Below are positions 7,584 through 15,437 of a stretch of 64,000 nucleotides of DNA, piece by piece. The stretch covers positions 558,001-622,000 of the forward strand of contig NZ_CP131061.1 of NCBI RefSeq assembly GCF_032594355.1, read 5' to 3'. Position 1 is the stretch's first letter. Each line of letters opens with the position of its first letter. The notes beneath the pieces are model-generated. The model saw nothing but the letters and a program-made list of their open reading frames with translations. It was not told the DNA's origin and searched no databases. The position numbers were made by a program, and so were the translations under genes. The stretch is from Methanolapillus ohkumae (GTDB lineage Archaea; Halobacteriota; Methanosarcinia; Methanosarcinales; Methanosarcinaceae).

Positions 7584-7980
7584 TTAGTTGCTGCCTTTAT
7601 GATTCGGGTCAAACGCAACCAAATAAAATTTGTTTTCAAAGAAATATCTGTGGACACGTGCTTTACTGTTTGCCCGTACATGAATTATTTTTATTTCCAG
7701 ATTTTTCAGGTGACTCATTTGGCTTTCTTGTGCTTGCTAATGTTTTATAAAATGTGAAACAAGGCAGCCGGATGATTTTTCAAAGAACGAATCATAAATT
7801 TTCAGCTCACAATTTTCCATTTTACAAAAGCACGTATGGCTTTTTTTTTCCGCAACTTTTCAAGTCTTTAAATTGAAAAATAATTTCATCGGAAACATTT
7901 CCGTATTCGGATAAACTTGCCCCATTCTTTTTTTCAATATTTACGGGTGGAATGTGAAAATTGAAATGTCTATTCTTCAA
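7584..7980 (-). pseudogene. degraded gene downstream of Panacea antitoxin (probable toxin remnant)
   Basis: Starting at a TTG (7980) that overlaps the antitoxin's TGA, the minus strand reads MKNRHFNFHIPPVNIEKKN and on to DEIIFQFKDLKSCGKKK for about 50 codons. It then needs a frame change at an A9 run (complement of 7841-7849) to continue as CFCKMENCELKIYDSFFEKS. An in-frame TAG follows at 7739-7737, and the frame ends EIKIIHVRANSKARVHRYFF then LVAFDPNHKGSN and TAA. The final RVHxYFxxNxFYLVxFDPxHK pattern resembles small proteins that sit beside Panacea-type antitoxins. Position and translational overlap support a toxin partner. I read it as broken, with frame change and amber codon as the damage. 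Confidence 0.55.
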
Positions 7981-8454
7981 TCGTTTTGCCCCCTGTGGTG
8001 CAATGTTTTGTAATAATTTTTCATGTCCGACGGGGAAATGATTTCTTCCGACGGTTCAAATGTCTTAAGGCTTCCACGTGCGTTTTTCCAAGGGTTTTCT
8101 TTATGCGTTAAAATTTCAAGTTGAGTTCCCGAAAAATAACCGTATGTATCCCAAATCATTTCTAAAAATTCATCCGTTTTTCCAAAATCCGGCTTTTGAG
8201 GACACATATCAATTTCTCTCCATTCATAATCCCGATAAATATCATAAAGAGACAAATTGACCGGGCCGTGAACCCAAGCCTGGAATTCATAATTTGAGCA
8301 AAGAAATTCATCTGTCAGCGCATAGAACCAAGCAACTGCATAATAGCACAATTTCTGAAGCTTTTTATGAGTCATGGATTTCTTTATTCAAAAACCAATT
8401 CGCGACGTCTGTAATGTCGTAAATAGGGTTGCATTCGAGATGTTTAGTCTCCAT
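7977..8454 (-). pseudogene. Panacea-domain (DUF4065/SocA-like) antitoxin with N-terminal frameshift
   Basis: The intact part (ATG 8375 to TGA 7977, 132 residues) reads MTHKKLQKLCYYAVAWFYAL and later EFQAWVHGPVNLSLYDIYRDY, the hallmark of the Panacea antitoxin domain. Family members normally begin about 25 residues earlier with a segment like DVANWFLNKE. Exactly that is found upstream in another frame: ATG at 8454, preceded by GGAGG, reads METKHLECNPIYDITDVANW, then FLNKEIHDS, then TAA. One extra base near 8376-8380 explains the break. Either the gene is inactivated, or this is a sequencing error, or the shorter product is made from ATG 8375. Confidence 0.75.
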
Positions 8455-8677
8455 GTCTTGCCTCCTTCATTTGAAAAACCATTTGAAAAACTCATCTCAA
8501 AAATTATTGAATTTCACATAGAAACGCCATGTATTTATAAATTTTTAAATAATTTTTGGATGAATACAAATGATTGAAAAAAGATTAATAATGAACAGAT
8601 GAATATTAAAAATGAAAAATTAAAATTTAATTAAAAATGAGAAATTAAAACTTAAATTAAAAAACCGAGGTTTCATC

Positions 8678-9802
8678 ATGGGAAAAGCTTCAAAAATGAT
8701 TTTCCTTCTTCTTTTTGTCATCGTCCTTGCGGTCTTGGTATTTTATGCCGCCCCCTTTTTCGAAAGCGGCACAAACAAAATCCCGTTTCCGGATTTGAAT
8801 TCATCTTCATCTTCCAATCCGGCCGGCCCTGTGTCACCGGACAAAATCAATGACCCTGAGCGCGTCAACTATTTTAACAACCAAAAGGATGAGCCCGGTT
8901 ATTACACACGCACCTACACTTGGAAATATGACAACCAAACTTGGAATTATACGATTTCCATTCCAATTGAAACGTATGACCTGTACCGAAACAAATCCCA
9001 CGTTCGGGCGGATTATTCCCAATATGCGCTGTCTCAAGACGACCGTGAAATTCTCGGACAAATGACTCACGCGTTTCAAGCGCAAGGGGAACAGTACAAC
9101 TATACGGATGATCAAACCGTCGGAAACATTATCGCATTTATTCAGTCCATGCCGTACAGTTCCGACAGCGTCACCACCGGTTTTGACAGCTACCCGCGCT
9201 ATCCGGTCGAAACGCTGGTCGACGGCGGCGGTGACTGTGAAGACAGCACAATTTTGGCGGCCGCGCTTTTGCATGAACTTGGATATGATACGGCTCTTCT
9301 TGGATTTACCGGCCATATGGCGCTGGGCGTTGCCGGAATGGACGATATGCCGACGGATGCTGTCTCTTTTGAGCGCAACGGAAAATACTACTACGTGGAA
9401 ACCACGTCTTCGGACTATGCGATTGGAGAAATGCCGGCTGGCGTGGACGCTGGCAGCATTCATATTTACAAAATGAATATCGGCGCAAACCTGGAAGTGA
9501 TGGTCAGCCGGGAACTCGTGGAGAAAGGAGAGACAAGCGCCATTCATGAAGTGATTGTCACAATTAAAAACCGGGGTCCCAACCCGGCGGAAAACATCAC
9601 GGTTGAAATGAATGGATTGTTTTCCAAATCAAGCAAAATGTCCGACGAACAAAATATCGGAACGATTGGCGTGAATGAAACAAGAAAAGTCACGTCCACG
9701 TTTACGGTTGCCCGCGGGCAGTGGGTGGAATTTCGGGGAACGGTTTATGGCAGCAATTTTGAAACCGTGGATCTCATTTTAACGCCGTTTGAGCAGGAAT
9801 AA
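8678..9802 (+). CDS. membrane-anchored transglutaminase-like cysteine protease family protein
   Basis: 374 residues. One N-terminal transmembrane helix (about 7-28) is followed by a serine-rich linker. A transglutaminase-like core carries the catalytic cysteine in GGGDCEDSTILAAALL (Cys about 187) and a histidine in FTGHMALGVAG (His about 213). The C-terminal region (about 275-374), with ASVEV-like beta-strands and NRGPNPAENITVEMN, resembles a CARDB adhesion module. It should face outside the cell and cleave or cross-link peptides; the substrate is unknown. Start ATG 8678 has GAGG upstream. It sits alone between the broken antitoxin and a broken DUF3788 gene. Confidence 0.82.
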   Translation: MGKASKMIFLLLFVIVLAVLVFYAAPFFESGTNKIPFPDLNSSSSSNPAGPVSPDKINDPERVNYFNNQKDEPGYYTRTYTWKYDNQTWNYTISIPIETYDLYRNKSHVRADYSQYALSQDDREILGQMTHAFQAQGEQYNYTDDQTVGNIIAFIQSMPYSSDSVTTGFDSYPRYPVETLVDGGGDCEDSTILAAALLHELGYDTALLGFTGHMALGVAGMDDMPTDAVSFERNGKYYYVETTSSDYAIGEMPAGVDAGSIHIYKMNIGANLEVMVSRELVEKGETSAIHEVIVTIKNRGPNPAENITVEMNGLFSKSSKMSDEQNIGTIGVNETRKVTSTFTVARGQWVEFRGTVYGSNFETVDLILTPFEQE

Positions 9803-9844
9803 ACAAATTTAATTCAAACAAAAACTCCGGAACAAATGCAAGAA

Positions 9845-10300
9845 CTTGCAAAATGTTTCAGAAACAGGAAGTGAAATATTTGTCAGAAATTCAAGTTTTA
9901 AGAGATCCGAAATATTTCCGTCCGATGATGTTTTAAAAAAATCCTTCAAAACAACTACCAAATCTATGCGGATTTGATGAAAGCGATCACCGATCCGGAA
10001 TTCCATCTTACGCCGGAATGGCATTATTACAAAGACGGAAAGAGTTGGCTTTGCAAAGTTGTTCATAAGAAAAAAACGGTCTTTTGGCTGTCGGTTTGGG
10101 ACGGATTTTTTAAGACAACGTTTTACATGACCGAAAAAATCCGAGGGGGAATCGAAAACCTTTCGATAGATTCAAAAATTAAGAACGATTTCAAACAAAG
10201 CAAACCGATTGGAAAATTGATTCCGTTGACCGTTCGCGTTGATGAAAAGAATTTGAAAGATGTTCTTTTGATTGTAGATTTTAAAAAAAAGTTGAAATAA
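9845..10300 (+). pseudogene. DUF3788-family protein, frameshifted in an A7 run
   Basis: The 3' part (from about 9974) reads DPEFHLTPEWHYYKDGKSW, then LCKVVHKKKTVFWLSVWDGF and FYMTEKIRGGIENL, the well-conserved body of DUF3788. The upstream part lies in a different frame and reads SEIFPSDDVLKK before the run of seven A's near 9935. One more A would join it to ILQNNYQIYADLMKAITDPE. No canonical start codon was found for the upstream frame. Function of DUF3788 is unknown. The break may be real decay or a homopolymer sequencing error. Confidence 0.65.
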
Positions 10301-10460
10301 TTGAAAATAACCAAACAAATTTATTTCGATAAAATCATTTAATCGAAAAAGATTCAATTTTGAAGAAACAGACGTATTTTTTTCAATCGTATACGAAATA
10401 CTTTCAAAAAGACTTACCAATTTACATACATCTGAATATAATTTTATGTTGAGAAAATCT

Positions 10461-10548
10461 ACTCACATCCAATATTGACAATTTGCTGTTGTCAATATTG
10501 GTTTAGATTGTGAGTGAATTCAAGTGTAGTCACCTTTAGAATTCACTC
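10461..10548 (+). promoter_or_regulatory. two overlapping, mutually exclusive hairpins in the leader of the secreted-protein gene
   Basis: Hairpin 1 pairs ACTCACA (10461-10467) with TGTGAGT (10509-10515) and CCAATATTGACAA (10469-10481) with TTGTCAATATTGG (10489-10501). Hairpin 2 pairs GAGTGAATTC (10512-10521) with GAATTCACTC (10539-10548). The last four bases of hairpin 1 are the first four of hairpin 2, so both outer stems cannot form at once. The pair ends about 40 bases before a strong AAGGAGGAAC ribosome-binding site and the ATG at 10607. If the region is transcribed, this is the layout of a two-state leader; if not, it may hold two operators. Confidence 0.5.
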
Positions 10549-10606
10549 CTTTCTCTGATTTTCTATTACATAAATGTTTGTAAATCTGTAAGGAGGAACT
10601 TAACAA

Positions 10607-11596
10607 ATGAAAAATAAACTTATTCGTTTAGTTTGTATTTTTCTTATTTTAATAACATTAATTGTTCCAACTGTTGCTGAAACAAATAATGAAATGAAAA
10701 AAACTGAACAAAAGGATGTTTTGAAAGGCATTGATTTTGATTCGCCTGATTTTAATTATGAAAAACTGACAGATATTCAAAAGCGGGCATTAAAAGAAAA
10801 ATCCGATAAGTGGATTGAAGATCATACTTTTAATGTAACAGTTACAACAAATTATAAAACGCAAATAAAAAATTCTAATACAAACGAACTGATTGTAGAA
10901 GAAATATATCAAAGCAATGATCCAAAATTTAATGAAATGTTTGGAACAAACAATATTTTATCAAAAAAAACATATTTGATTGACAATAAAAATAAATTAA
11001 TTAATTTTGAAGGAAATATGGTGACCTTAGATGTTTATACGAAAGAATCAAAAACTGAAATACTTGTTGTGACAACAGGTTCAGATCCTTATAATTGGAA
11101 GGCCGTTGGGTATCCATATCCTGATTATTTATGGAAAGTTGTTGACCCGAATTATCCAGGAGGTGGTCTTTACATAAGAGCCGATCCTGTCAATATGATG
11201 TGGCAAAATACTTCAGCATCGATCGTAAAAACGTTTATATTATCCAAAACAAATTGGACAGGAGTCATAACTATAGAATATGATTATCGTGTATACGATC
11301 CATTTACACAGACATACATAAGAAGTCAAAGTGTTGCTTCGAACCCAATTAGGCCCACTGGTGGTTACCATGTTCGAATATATCAAATGCCTCAAGGATA
11401 TGTTGTTGCTGGAGCACATGAAGATAGCAGTTCTCCCCATCAGGCGATTGCTTTTGAACCTGTTGAGAAATACATTGCGGGTCTTTTTTCTGGAAATTCA
11501 AGTTGGTCTGTAAGTAACAATAGTACCTATTTGAATAATAGTTGTTCATCTCCTGCATATAACAATGGATATGCAACAGTAATCAAAAGGCAATGA
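10607..11596 (+). CDS. secreted protein of unknown function
   Basis: 329 residues. A clear Sec signal peptide (KNKLIRLVCIFLILITLIVP, cleavage near TVAETNN) precedes a hydrophilic, asparagine- and threonine-rich mature chain with several NxT/S sites. The C-terminal half has a recognisable fold-like stretch: YVVAGAHEDSSSPHQAIAFE, then VEKYIAGLFSG. I do not recognise the family. The gene is more AT-rich than its neighbours and uses A/T-ending codons, which suggests recent transfer. It has an unusually strong Shine-Dalgarno (AAGGAGGAAC), a structured leader and its own terminator, so it is a free-standing unit. Confidence 0.75.
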   Translation: MKNKLIRLVCIFLILITLIVPTVAETNNEMKKTEQKDVLKGIDFDSPDFNYEKLTDIQKRALKEKSDKWIEDHTFNVTVTTNYKTQIKNSNTNELIVEEIYQSNDPKFNEMFGTNNILSKKTYLIDNKNKLINFEGNMVTLDVYTKESKTEILVVTTGSDPYNWKAVGYPYPDYLWKVVDPNYPGGGLYIRADPVNMMWQNTSASIVKTFILSKTNWTGVITIEYDYRVYDPFTQTYIRSQSVASNPIRPTGGYHVRIYQMPQGYVVAGAHEDSSSPHQAIAFEPVEKYIAGLFSGNSSWSVSNNSTYLNNSCSSPAYNNGYATVIKRQ

Positions 11597-11600
11597 CATA

Positions 11601-11632
11601 AATTAGTTCCGATAATTTTATCGGAACTAATT
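11601..11632 (+). terminator. hairpin terminator after the secreted-protein gene
   Basis: AATTAGTTCCGATA pairs perfectly with TATCGGAACTAATT around a four-base loop, four bases after the stop codon, and is followed by TTTTCC. The next gene starts at 11647. Confidence 0.7.
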
Positions 11633-11646
11633 TTCCAGGTGTTTTT

Positions 11647-12093
11647 ATGAAAATAATAGAACAAAATAATTCCATCCGCATTCTGCTTTTTATTTTATTT
11701 GTTGTTCTTTTTCTTATTATTATGTTGCCCGATATCCACTTTGAAAATATTTTTCTCACTCTATTGCTTTTTGGCGGACCGGTTTACGGAATCTTATCCA
11801 AAGACAGATTCAAATCCACCCTCCTCTCCGTGTCTTTCCCAATCATTTTTGGCATCTTTACAATCATTTTCGGCTATCTGGACGGAAACGAAATATTTTC
11901 AAATATGAATTTGTTTGCGGAACTTTTGTACGTTTCTGCATTTGCCGGAATGACCGTCATCAATGGATTTAACGGATATTTTTCAGCGTTGGAAATGCCC
12001 GAAGAACGAACACAACAAGCTGTCCGATATGTATTAATAATCTGTCTCGGAATTGCGAATTTCGGATTTTTTTTGTGGATGGGAATCAATTAA
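11647..12093 (+). CDS. small four-helix membrane protein, copy 1
   Basis: 148 residues with four predicted transmembrane helices. The segment LLLFGGPVYGILSKDRFKST resembles LVYGLLSKGTAKSALFGF in the gene at 12175, which is also 148 residues, so the two look like diverged paralogues in tandem. No enzyme motif is visible and I do not recognise the family. ATG follows CAGGTG at short distance. Confidence 0.65.
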   Translation: MKIIEQNNSIRILLFILFVVLFLIIMLPDIHFENIFLTLLLFGGPVYGILSKDRFKSTLLSVSFPIIFGIFTIIFGYLDGNEIFSNMNLFAELLYVSAFAGMTVINGFNGYFSALEMPEERTQQAVRYVLIICLGIANFGFFLWMGIN

Positions 12094-12174
12094 AAACGGA
12101 ATAAAACCGAAATTAAAAACAAAATTAAAAACTCAAAAATAAGAAACAAAAAATTAAAAAATGGAATCGACAAC

Positions 12175-12621
12175 ATGAAATATTTCAAACCTACAAATCA
12201 AAATAATATCCAAAATAATATCATTTTATTTGTGATACTTTTAGCGATCGGTTTTGCAAGTGTCATCGCTTATTATTTTGGTCCGCTGTCCCAAAGTATT
12301 CTTCCGGCCATCGCTGCCGCATTTTTTTATGTATTTGGAAGTTTGGTTTACGGTCTGCTTTCCAAAGGCACAGCCAAATCGGCTCTTTTTGGTTTCGTCT
12401 TGACACTTCCGTTTTTATATGTTTTTCGAAATTCTTCTGTTTTTTTTCTGGCGTTTGCCATCCCATTTGTACAAGCAGCCATTGGTTATTATTCATCCAA
12501 AAATGAATCCGATTTGGATGTAAAAGGATTTTATTATCTGGCTTTGGTTTTTTTAATGATTTTGCTTGTTTTTATGACACCGCTCATCTATTTTCCATTA
12601 ACAAATTTGAAAAAATCGTAA
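12175..12621 (+). CDS. small four-helix membrane protein, copy 2
   Basis: 148 residues, four predicted helices. It has a shared VYGLLSKG loop with the upstream gene and a phenylalanine-rich second half. The N-terminus MKYFKPTNQNNIQNN is asparagine-rich. At 12668 another ATGAAATAT starts MKYNPSNPTNIYIM, which may be the remnant of a third copy cut off by the convergent gene. Function is unknown. Confidence 0.65.
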   Translation: MKYFKPTNQNNIQNNIILFVILLAIGFASVIAYYFGPLSQSILPAIAAAFFYVFGSLVYGLLSKGTAKSALFGFVLTLPFLYVFRNSSVFFLAFAIPFVQAAIGYYSSKNESDLDVKGFYYLALVFLMILLVFMTPLIYFPLTNLKKS

Positions 12622-12707
12622 AAATAAACAATAAATGATAAAATGAAAAATAATAAGGGCAACCGGCATGAAATATAATCCGTCCAATCCAACCAACATT
12701 TACATCA

Positions 12708-12731
12708 TGAACCGGCAAATTTTTCGGTTCA
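12708..12731. terminator. hairpin between convergent genes
   Basis: TGAACCG (12708-12714) pairs with CGGTTCA (12725-12731), with T-runs in the loop. The 3' arm includes the stop codon of the minus-strand reductase. It could end transcription on either strand. Confidence 0.4.
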
Positions 12732-14036
12732 TCTCAACAACAAATTCAGCCCGGTTTTCACCGGTTTTGGCAAATCGCCGCACTGCATGGCTTTGAGCCG
12801 GTCCGCCGGAAGCAATTTAAAAGCGGCATTCATGAGCTTGTCCGACACAATAAATTTGTCCATCAGTTTCCGAGCTTGGACGGTTGCCAAAAGTGCGTCG
12901 CCAAACTGTTCCCGCCAAATGGAATCATATTCCAAAACCGAGAAGCCATTCCCGGAGTTTTGTTTTTGAATCTGTTTCGCCGCCACTTGTCCCGCGATTT
13001 TCCCGGCGGCAAGCGCAAATGGAATGCCGCCACCGTTTGTGGCCATCACGTGTCCCGCCGCGTCGCCGGCCACAAGCGCGGTTTTTGCAGCCGTTTTGGG
13101 CGGCGCGCCCGCCACCGGAATAATCCCGCCGGTTTGCGCGGTGATGGTCGCGGATTTTAATTTTTGGGACGCGATTGGATGTTCCAAAATGAATCTGTCC
13201 AAAAAAGCCTTTGCCGACAGTTTTTCGGACATCGTTGCCGGCGTTTTTTCAGAACAAAGAGACCGGCGAAGGCCGAGTCCGACATTGGCTTTTCCGTTCC
13301 CTTCCGGAAAAATCCAAACGTAGCCGCCCGGAACATACCGGTTTCCAAAATACATGTCCAGCGTTTCCATGTCGGTGTCCACGTTTTCCATTTTATACTC
13401 AAAACCGATTCCCCGCTCATAAGGCGCGCCGGAATTTGTTTTCTCCGATTCCGAATGAACCAACCTGAAAGTTTTTCCGACAAAAGAGGACGGACCGTCG
13501 GCACCAATAATGATTTTCCCGAAAATTTCACGTTTGCGGGATTCACCGCCGGATTTGTCATCAGATTCGCCGCCGAATTGAATTAAAACAGACTCAAACT
13601 CTCCATCTTTTGTTTTTTGAATTTGGGTCACCCGCGCGTCTTGCAAAACATCGGCACCGGCCATCAGAGCTTGTTTTGCCAGCTGACAATCAAATCGCTC
13701 GCGGTCCAAAACAAATCCGCTGACGAGGAAGTCCTTTGAGTTTAAATCCGGGCTCGTGAGCCGTTGCGTCTTTGTTTTTGCCCGGATGCAATGTTGCGGG
13801 ATATTTTTCATTTCCTCCGGCAAAACTAAGTCTGGGATCAGTTTTTCAATTTCGAAGGCTTCCGGAATAAATCCGGCGCATTGCATCGGCTTTCCAATTA
13901 CTTTTTTTTTGTCAACCAAAAGGACACGGGCACCGTCAATTGCCGCATATTTCGCCGCCATTGAGCCGGCGGGCCCGGCGCCGACGACAATGATGTCGTA
14001 TTCATTTTCAATGGATGACAAATTTGTAAAATTCAT
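12729..14036 (-). CDS. digeranylgeranylglycerophospholipid reductase (geranylgeranyl reductase family)
   Basis: About 435 residues. It has the FAD-binding Rossmann motif VVGAGPAGSMAAKYAA at the N-terminus. Conserved GGR-family pieces are KPMQCAGFIP, the GGYVWIFPEGNGKANVGLGL motif, and the second FAD motif GDAAGHVMATNGGGI. The enzyme saturates the isoprenoid double bonds of archaeal membrane lipids. The frame starts at a TTG (14045); ATG at 14036 (MNFTNLSS) is the better start. A lysine/serine-rich insertion near residues 160-172 (GGESDDKSGGESRKR) is unusual. Other family members reduce chlorophyll or menaquinone precursors, which are unlikely here. Confidence 0.88.
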   Translation of the reverse strand: MNFTNLSSIENEYDIIVVGAGPAGSMAAKYAAIDGARVLLVDKKKVIGKPMQCAGFIPEAFEIEKLIPDLVLPEEMKNIPQHCIRAKTKTQRLTSPDLNSKDFLVSGFVLDRERFDCQLAKQALMAGADVLQDARVTQIQKTKDGEFESVLIQFGGESDDKSGGESRKREIFGKIIIGADGPSSFVGKTFRLVHSESEKTNSGAPYERGIGFEYKMENVDTDMETLDMYFGNRYVPGGYVWIFPEGNGKANVGLGLRRSLCSEKTPATMSEKLSAKAFLDRFILEHPIASQKLKSATITAQTGGIIPVAGAPPKTAAKTALVAGDAAGHVMATNGGGIPFALAAGKIAGQVAAKQIQKQNSGNGFSVLEYDSIWREQFGDALLATVQARKLMDKFIVSDKLMNAAFKLLPADRLKAMQCGDLPKPVKTGLNLLLR

Positions 14037-14129
14037 AAGAATCAATCACATACAATTGATTTTTATAATAAAATCATTTCGGAAGGATTAAATAATTACG
14101 AAAGTTTTGGAGAGATTGTTGAAAAAAAG

Positions 14130-14756
14130 GTGCAAAATTCAAAAGGTCCGGCAACTCAAAAATATTCCAAAATATTCAAGATGAATTCAAAAAAGATTCT
14201 AATTAAAATAAAAAAACAAAGGGTGGGGACTTTGGCGGACAAGGCTGTGATGAATAAATATTGCTGTTGTTATTGTCTCAATCCGAATGTCACCGTTTTG
14301 ATAAATGGTTCGGTGACAGCTGTAAAAAATTATTCAGCAAATTGTAATGTCATCGGCATAACATTTGGGAAAAATCATATGAGCCAAATTATTCAATCTC
14401 CTGTAACAGTAAAATGTAATCTTTGTCATATGGAATATGAAATTCATTTGAAAAAAGAAGACCGAAAAACAATGCATAATATAATTGATAAAATAATGAT
14501 CATGGATAATGAGATAAACCGTGATCGCTTTTCAAAAGCCCTTTGCCGCGAAAATATGGACTTTAAAAAAATGAAAGACCACGTTTATGGCTGTACCCTT
14601 CCAAAAATTCAAAATCGTTTATTCTATAGACAAAACTTTATAAAGAATAAAATCTCATACCATCTATTCATAAAAATAGAAAATGTTCGATATTGTACTC
14701 AAATTGTTTCCGGAAATAAATCTCAACCATATATTTTCAAAAGTTTTTCAAGATAG
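14130..14756 (+). CDS. uncharacterised protein with two Cys pairs, ends at a TAG
   Basis: Up to 208 residues from GTG 14130 (an ATG lies at 14181). Cysteines are clustered as CCCYC (about 45-49) and CNLC (about 96-99), with isolated cysteines later, suggesting a zinc site, followed by a lysine- and asparagine-rich helical region. I do not recognise the family. The gene is strongly AT-rich compared with its neighbours. Its stop is TAG at 14754-14756, the only TAG stop among the genes in this window. If amber were decoded, the protein would gain only seven residues before TGA at 14775. The downstream gene's ribosome-binding site overlaps this stop, so the two form an operon. Confidence 0.55.
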   Translation: MQNSKGPATQKYSKIFKMNSKKILIKIKKQRVGTLADKAVMNKYCCCYCLNPNVTVLINGSVTAVKNYSANCNVIGITFGKNHMSQIIQSPVTVKCNLCHMEYEIHLKKEDRKTMHNIIDKIMIMDNEINRDRFSKALCRENMDFKKMKDHVYGCTLPKIQNRLFYRQNFIKNKISYHLFIKIENVRYCTQIVSGNKSQPYIFKSFSR

Positions 14757-14769
14757 GAGGAGAGTATTT

Positions 14770-15408
14770 ATGAATGAATTTATGAACGAAATTATGAATG
14801 TCCCGGTTTTTTCAAAAACAGGAGAAGACTTGTTTATCGAGTCCTAGATTCGGCTGAAAAACGAAACACGGACAATGATTTCCGAATATGATCTGGTCCT
14901 GAGTTTGTTGTACGCCGATGAAAAACCGATTGTCGGAATGAACCGCCTCATTCGTGAAATTTTTATTGTTTATGAATCTTTCAAGAATGATTCGAATTTA
15001 TTGGTTCAGGATATTAATTTTCAATTCCACAAGTCCGGCCCAAAATGTGATGATTTGGCGGATACTTTGGTTTGTATGTATTTTTCAAGGGATATAGACC
15101 GCCAATTATTTGAAAAATCAAATGCGGAAGAATATAAGCTCTCTAATTCAGGCAAAAACCATATTTCTCAAGAATTTGAGTTATTTCCAATAAATGTTAA
15201 AAATAAGTTGTTAGAGACACGAAAAAAATTTGACCAATTAAAAGAAGATGAGTTTTTAAATTACTTATCAAAAAATCACGGCGAATATTTCAAAAGTTCA
15301 AAAAACGATAAGAAACGGAATTTTTCTTTGGACAAGAACATCTTGAATAAAAAAAGTAAAAACAAATGTAAAAGCAAAAACTCTGTTGCAAAACCTCTTT
15401 TAAGGTAA
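14770..15408 (+). CDS. wHTH-like (YwgA/SocA-type) protein with in-frame amber codon at 14845
   Basis: A strong AGGAGG (14756-14761 region) precedes ATG 14770. The frame runs 25 codons (MNEFMNEIMNVPVFSKTGED and on to FIES), meets TAG at 14845-14847, and stays open in the same frame to TAA at 15408. The part after an internal ATG (14875) is 177 residues: ISEYDLVLSLLYADEKPIVG, then FQFHKSGPKCDDLADTL and EYKLSNSGKNHISQ. This layout is like archaeal YwgA/SocA-like winged-helix proteins. The C-terminus is lysine-rich. The internal ATG has no good ribosome-binding site. Options are pyrrolysine or other amber decoding, re-initiation at 14875, or a decayed start. Confidence 0.6.
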
Positions 15409-15437
15409 GTGCGGTGGGCCGGACAGCAAAATATTTT

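Noticed and set aside
7518..7757. 79-codon ORF on the plus strand
   Set aside because: It is antisense to the toxin-like remnant, whose minus-strand reading is coherent and positioned after the antitoxin.
8834..9547. 237-codon ORF antisense to the transglutaminase-like gene
   Set aside because: Shadow frame; the plus strand has a signal anchor, catalytic motifs and a ribosome-binding site.
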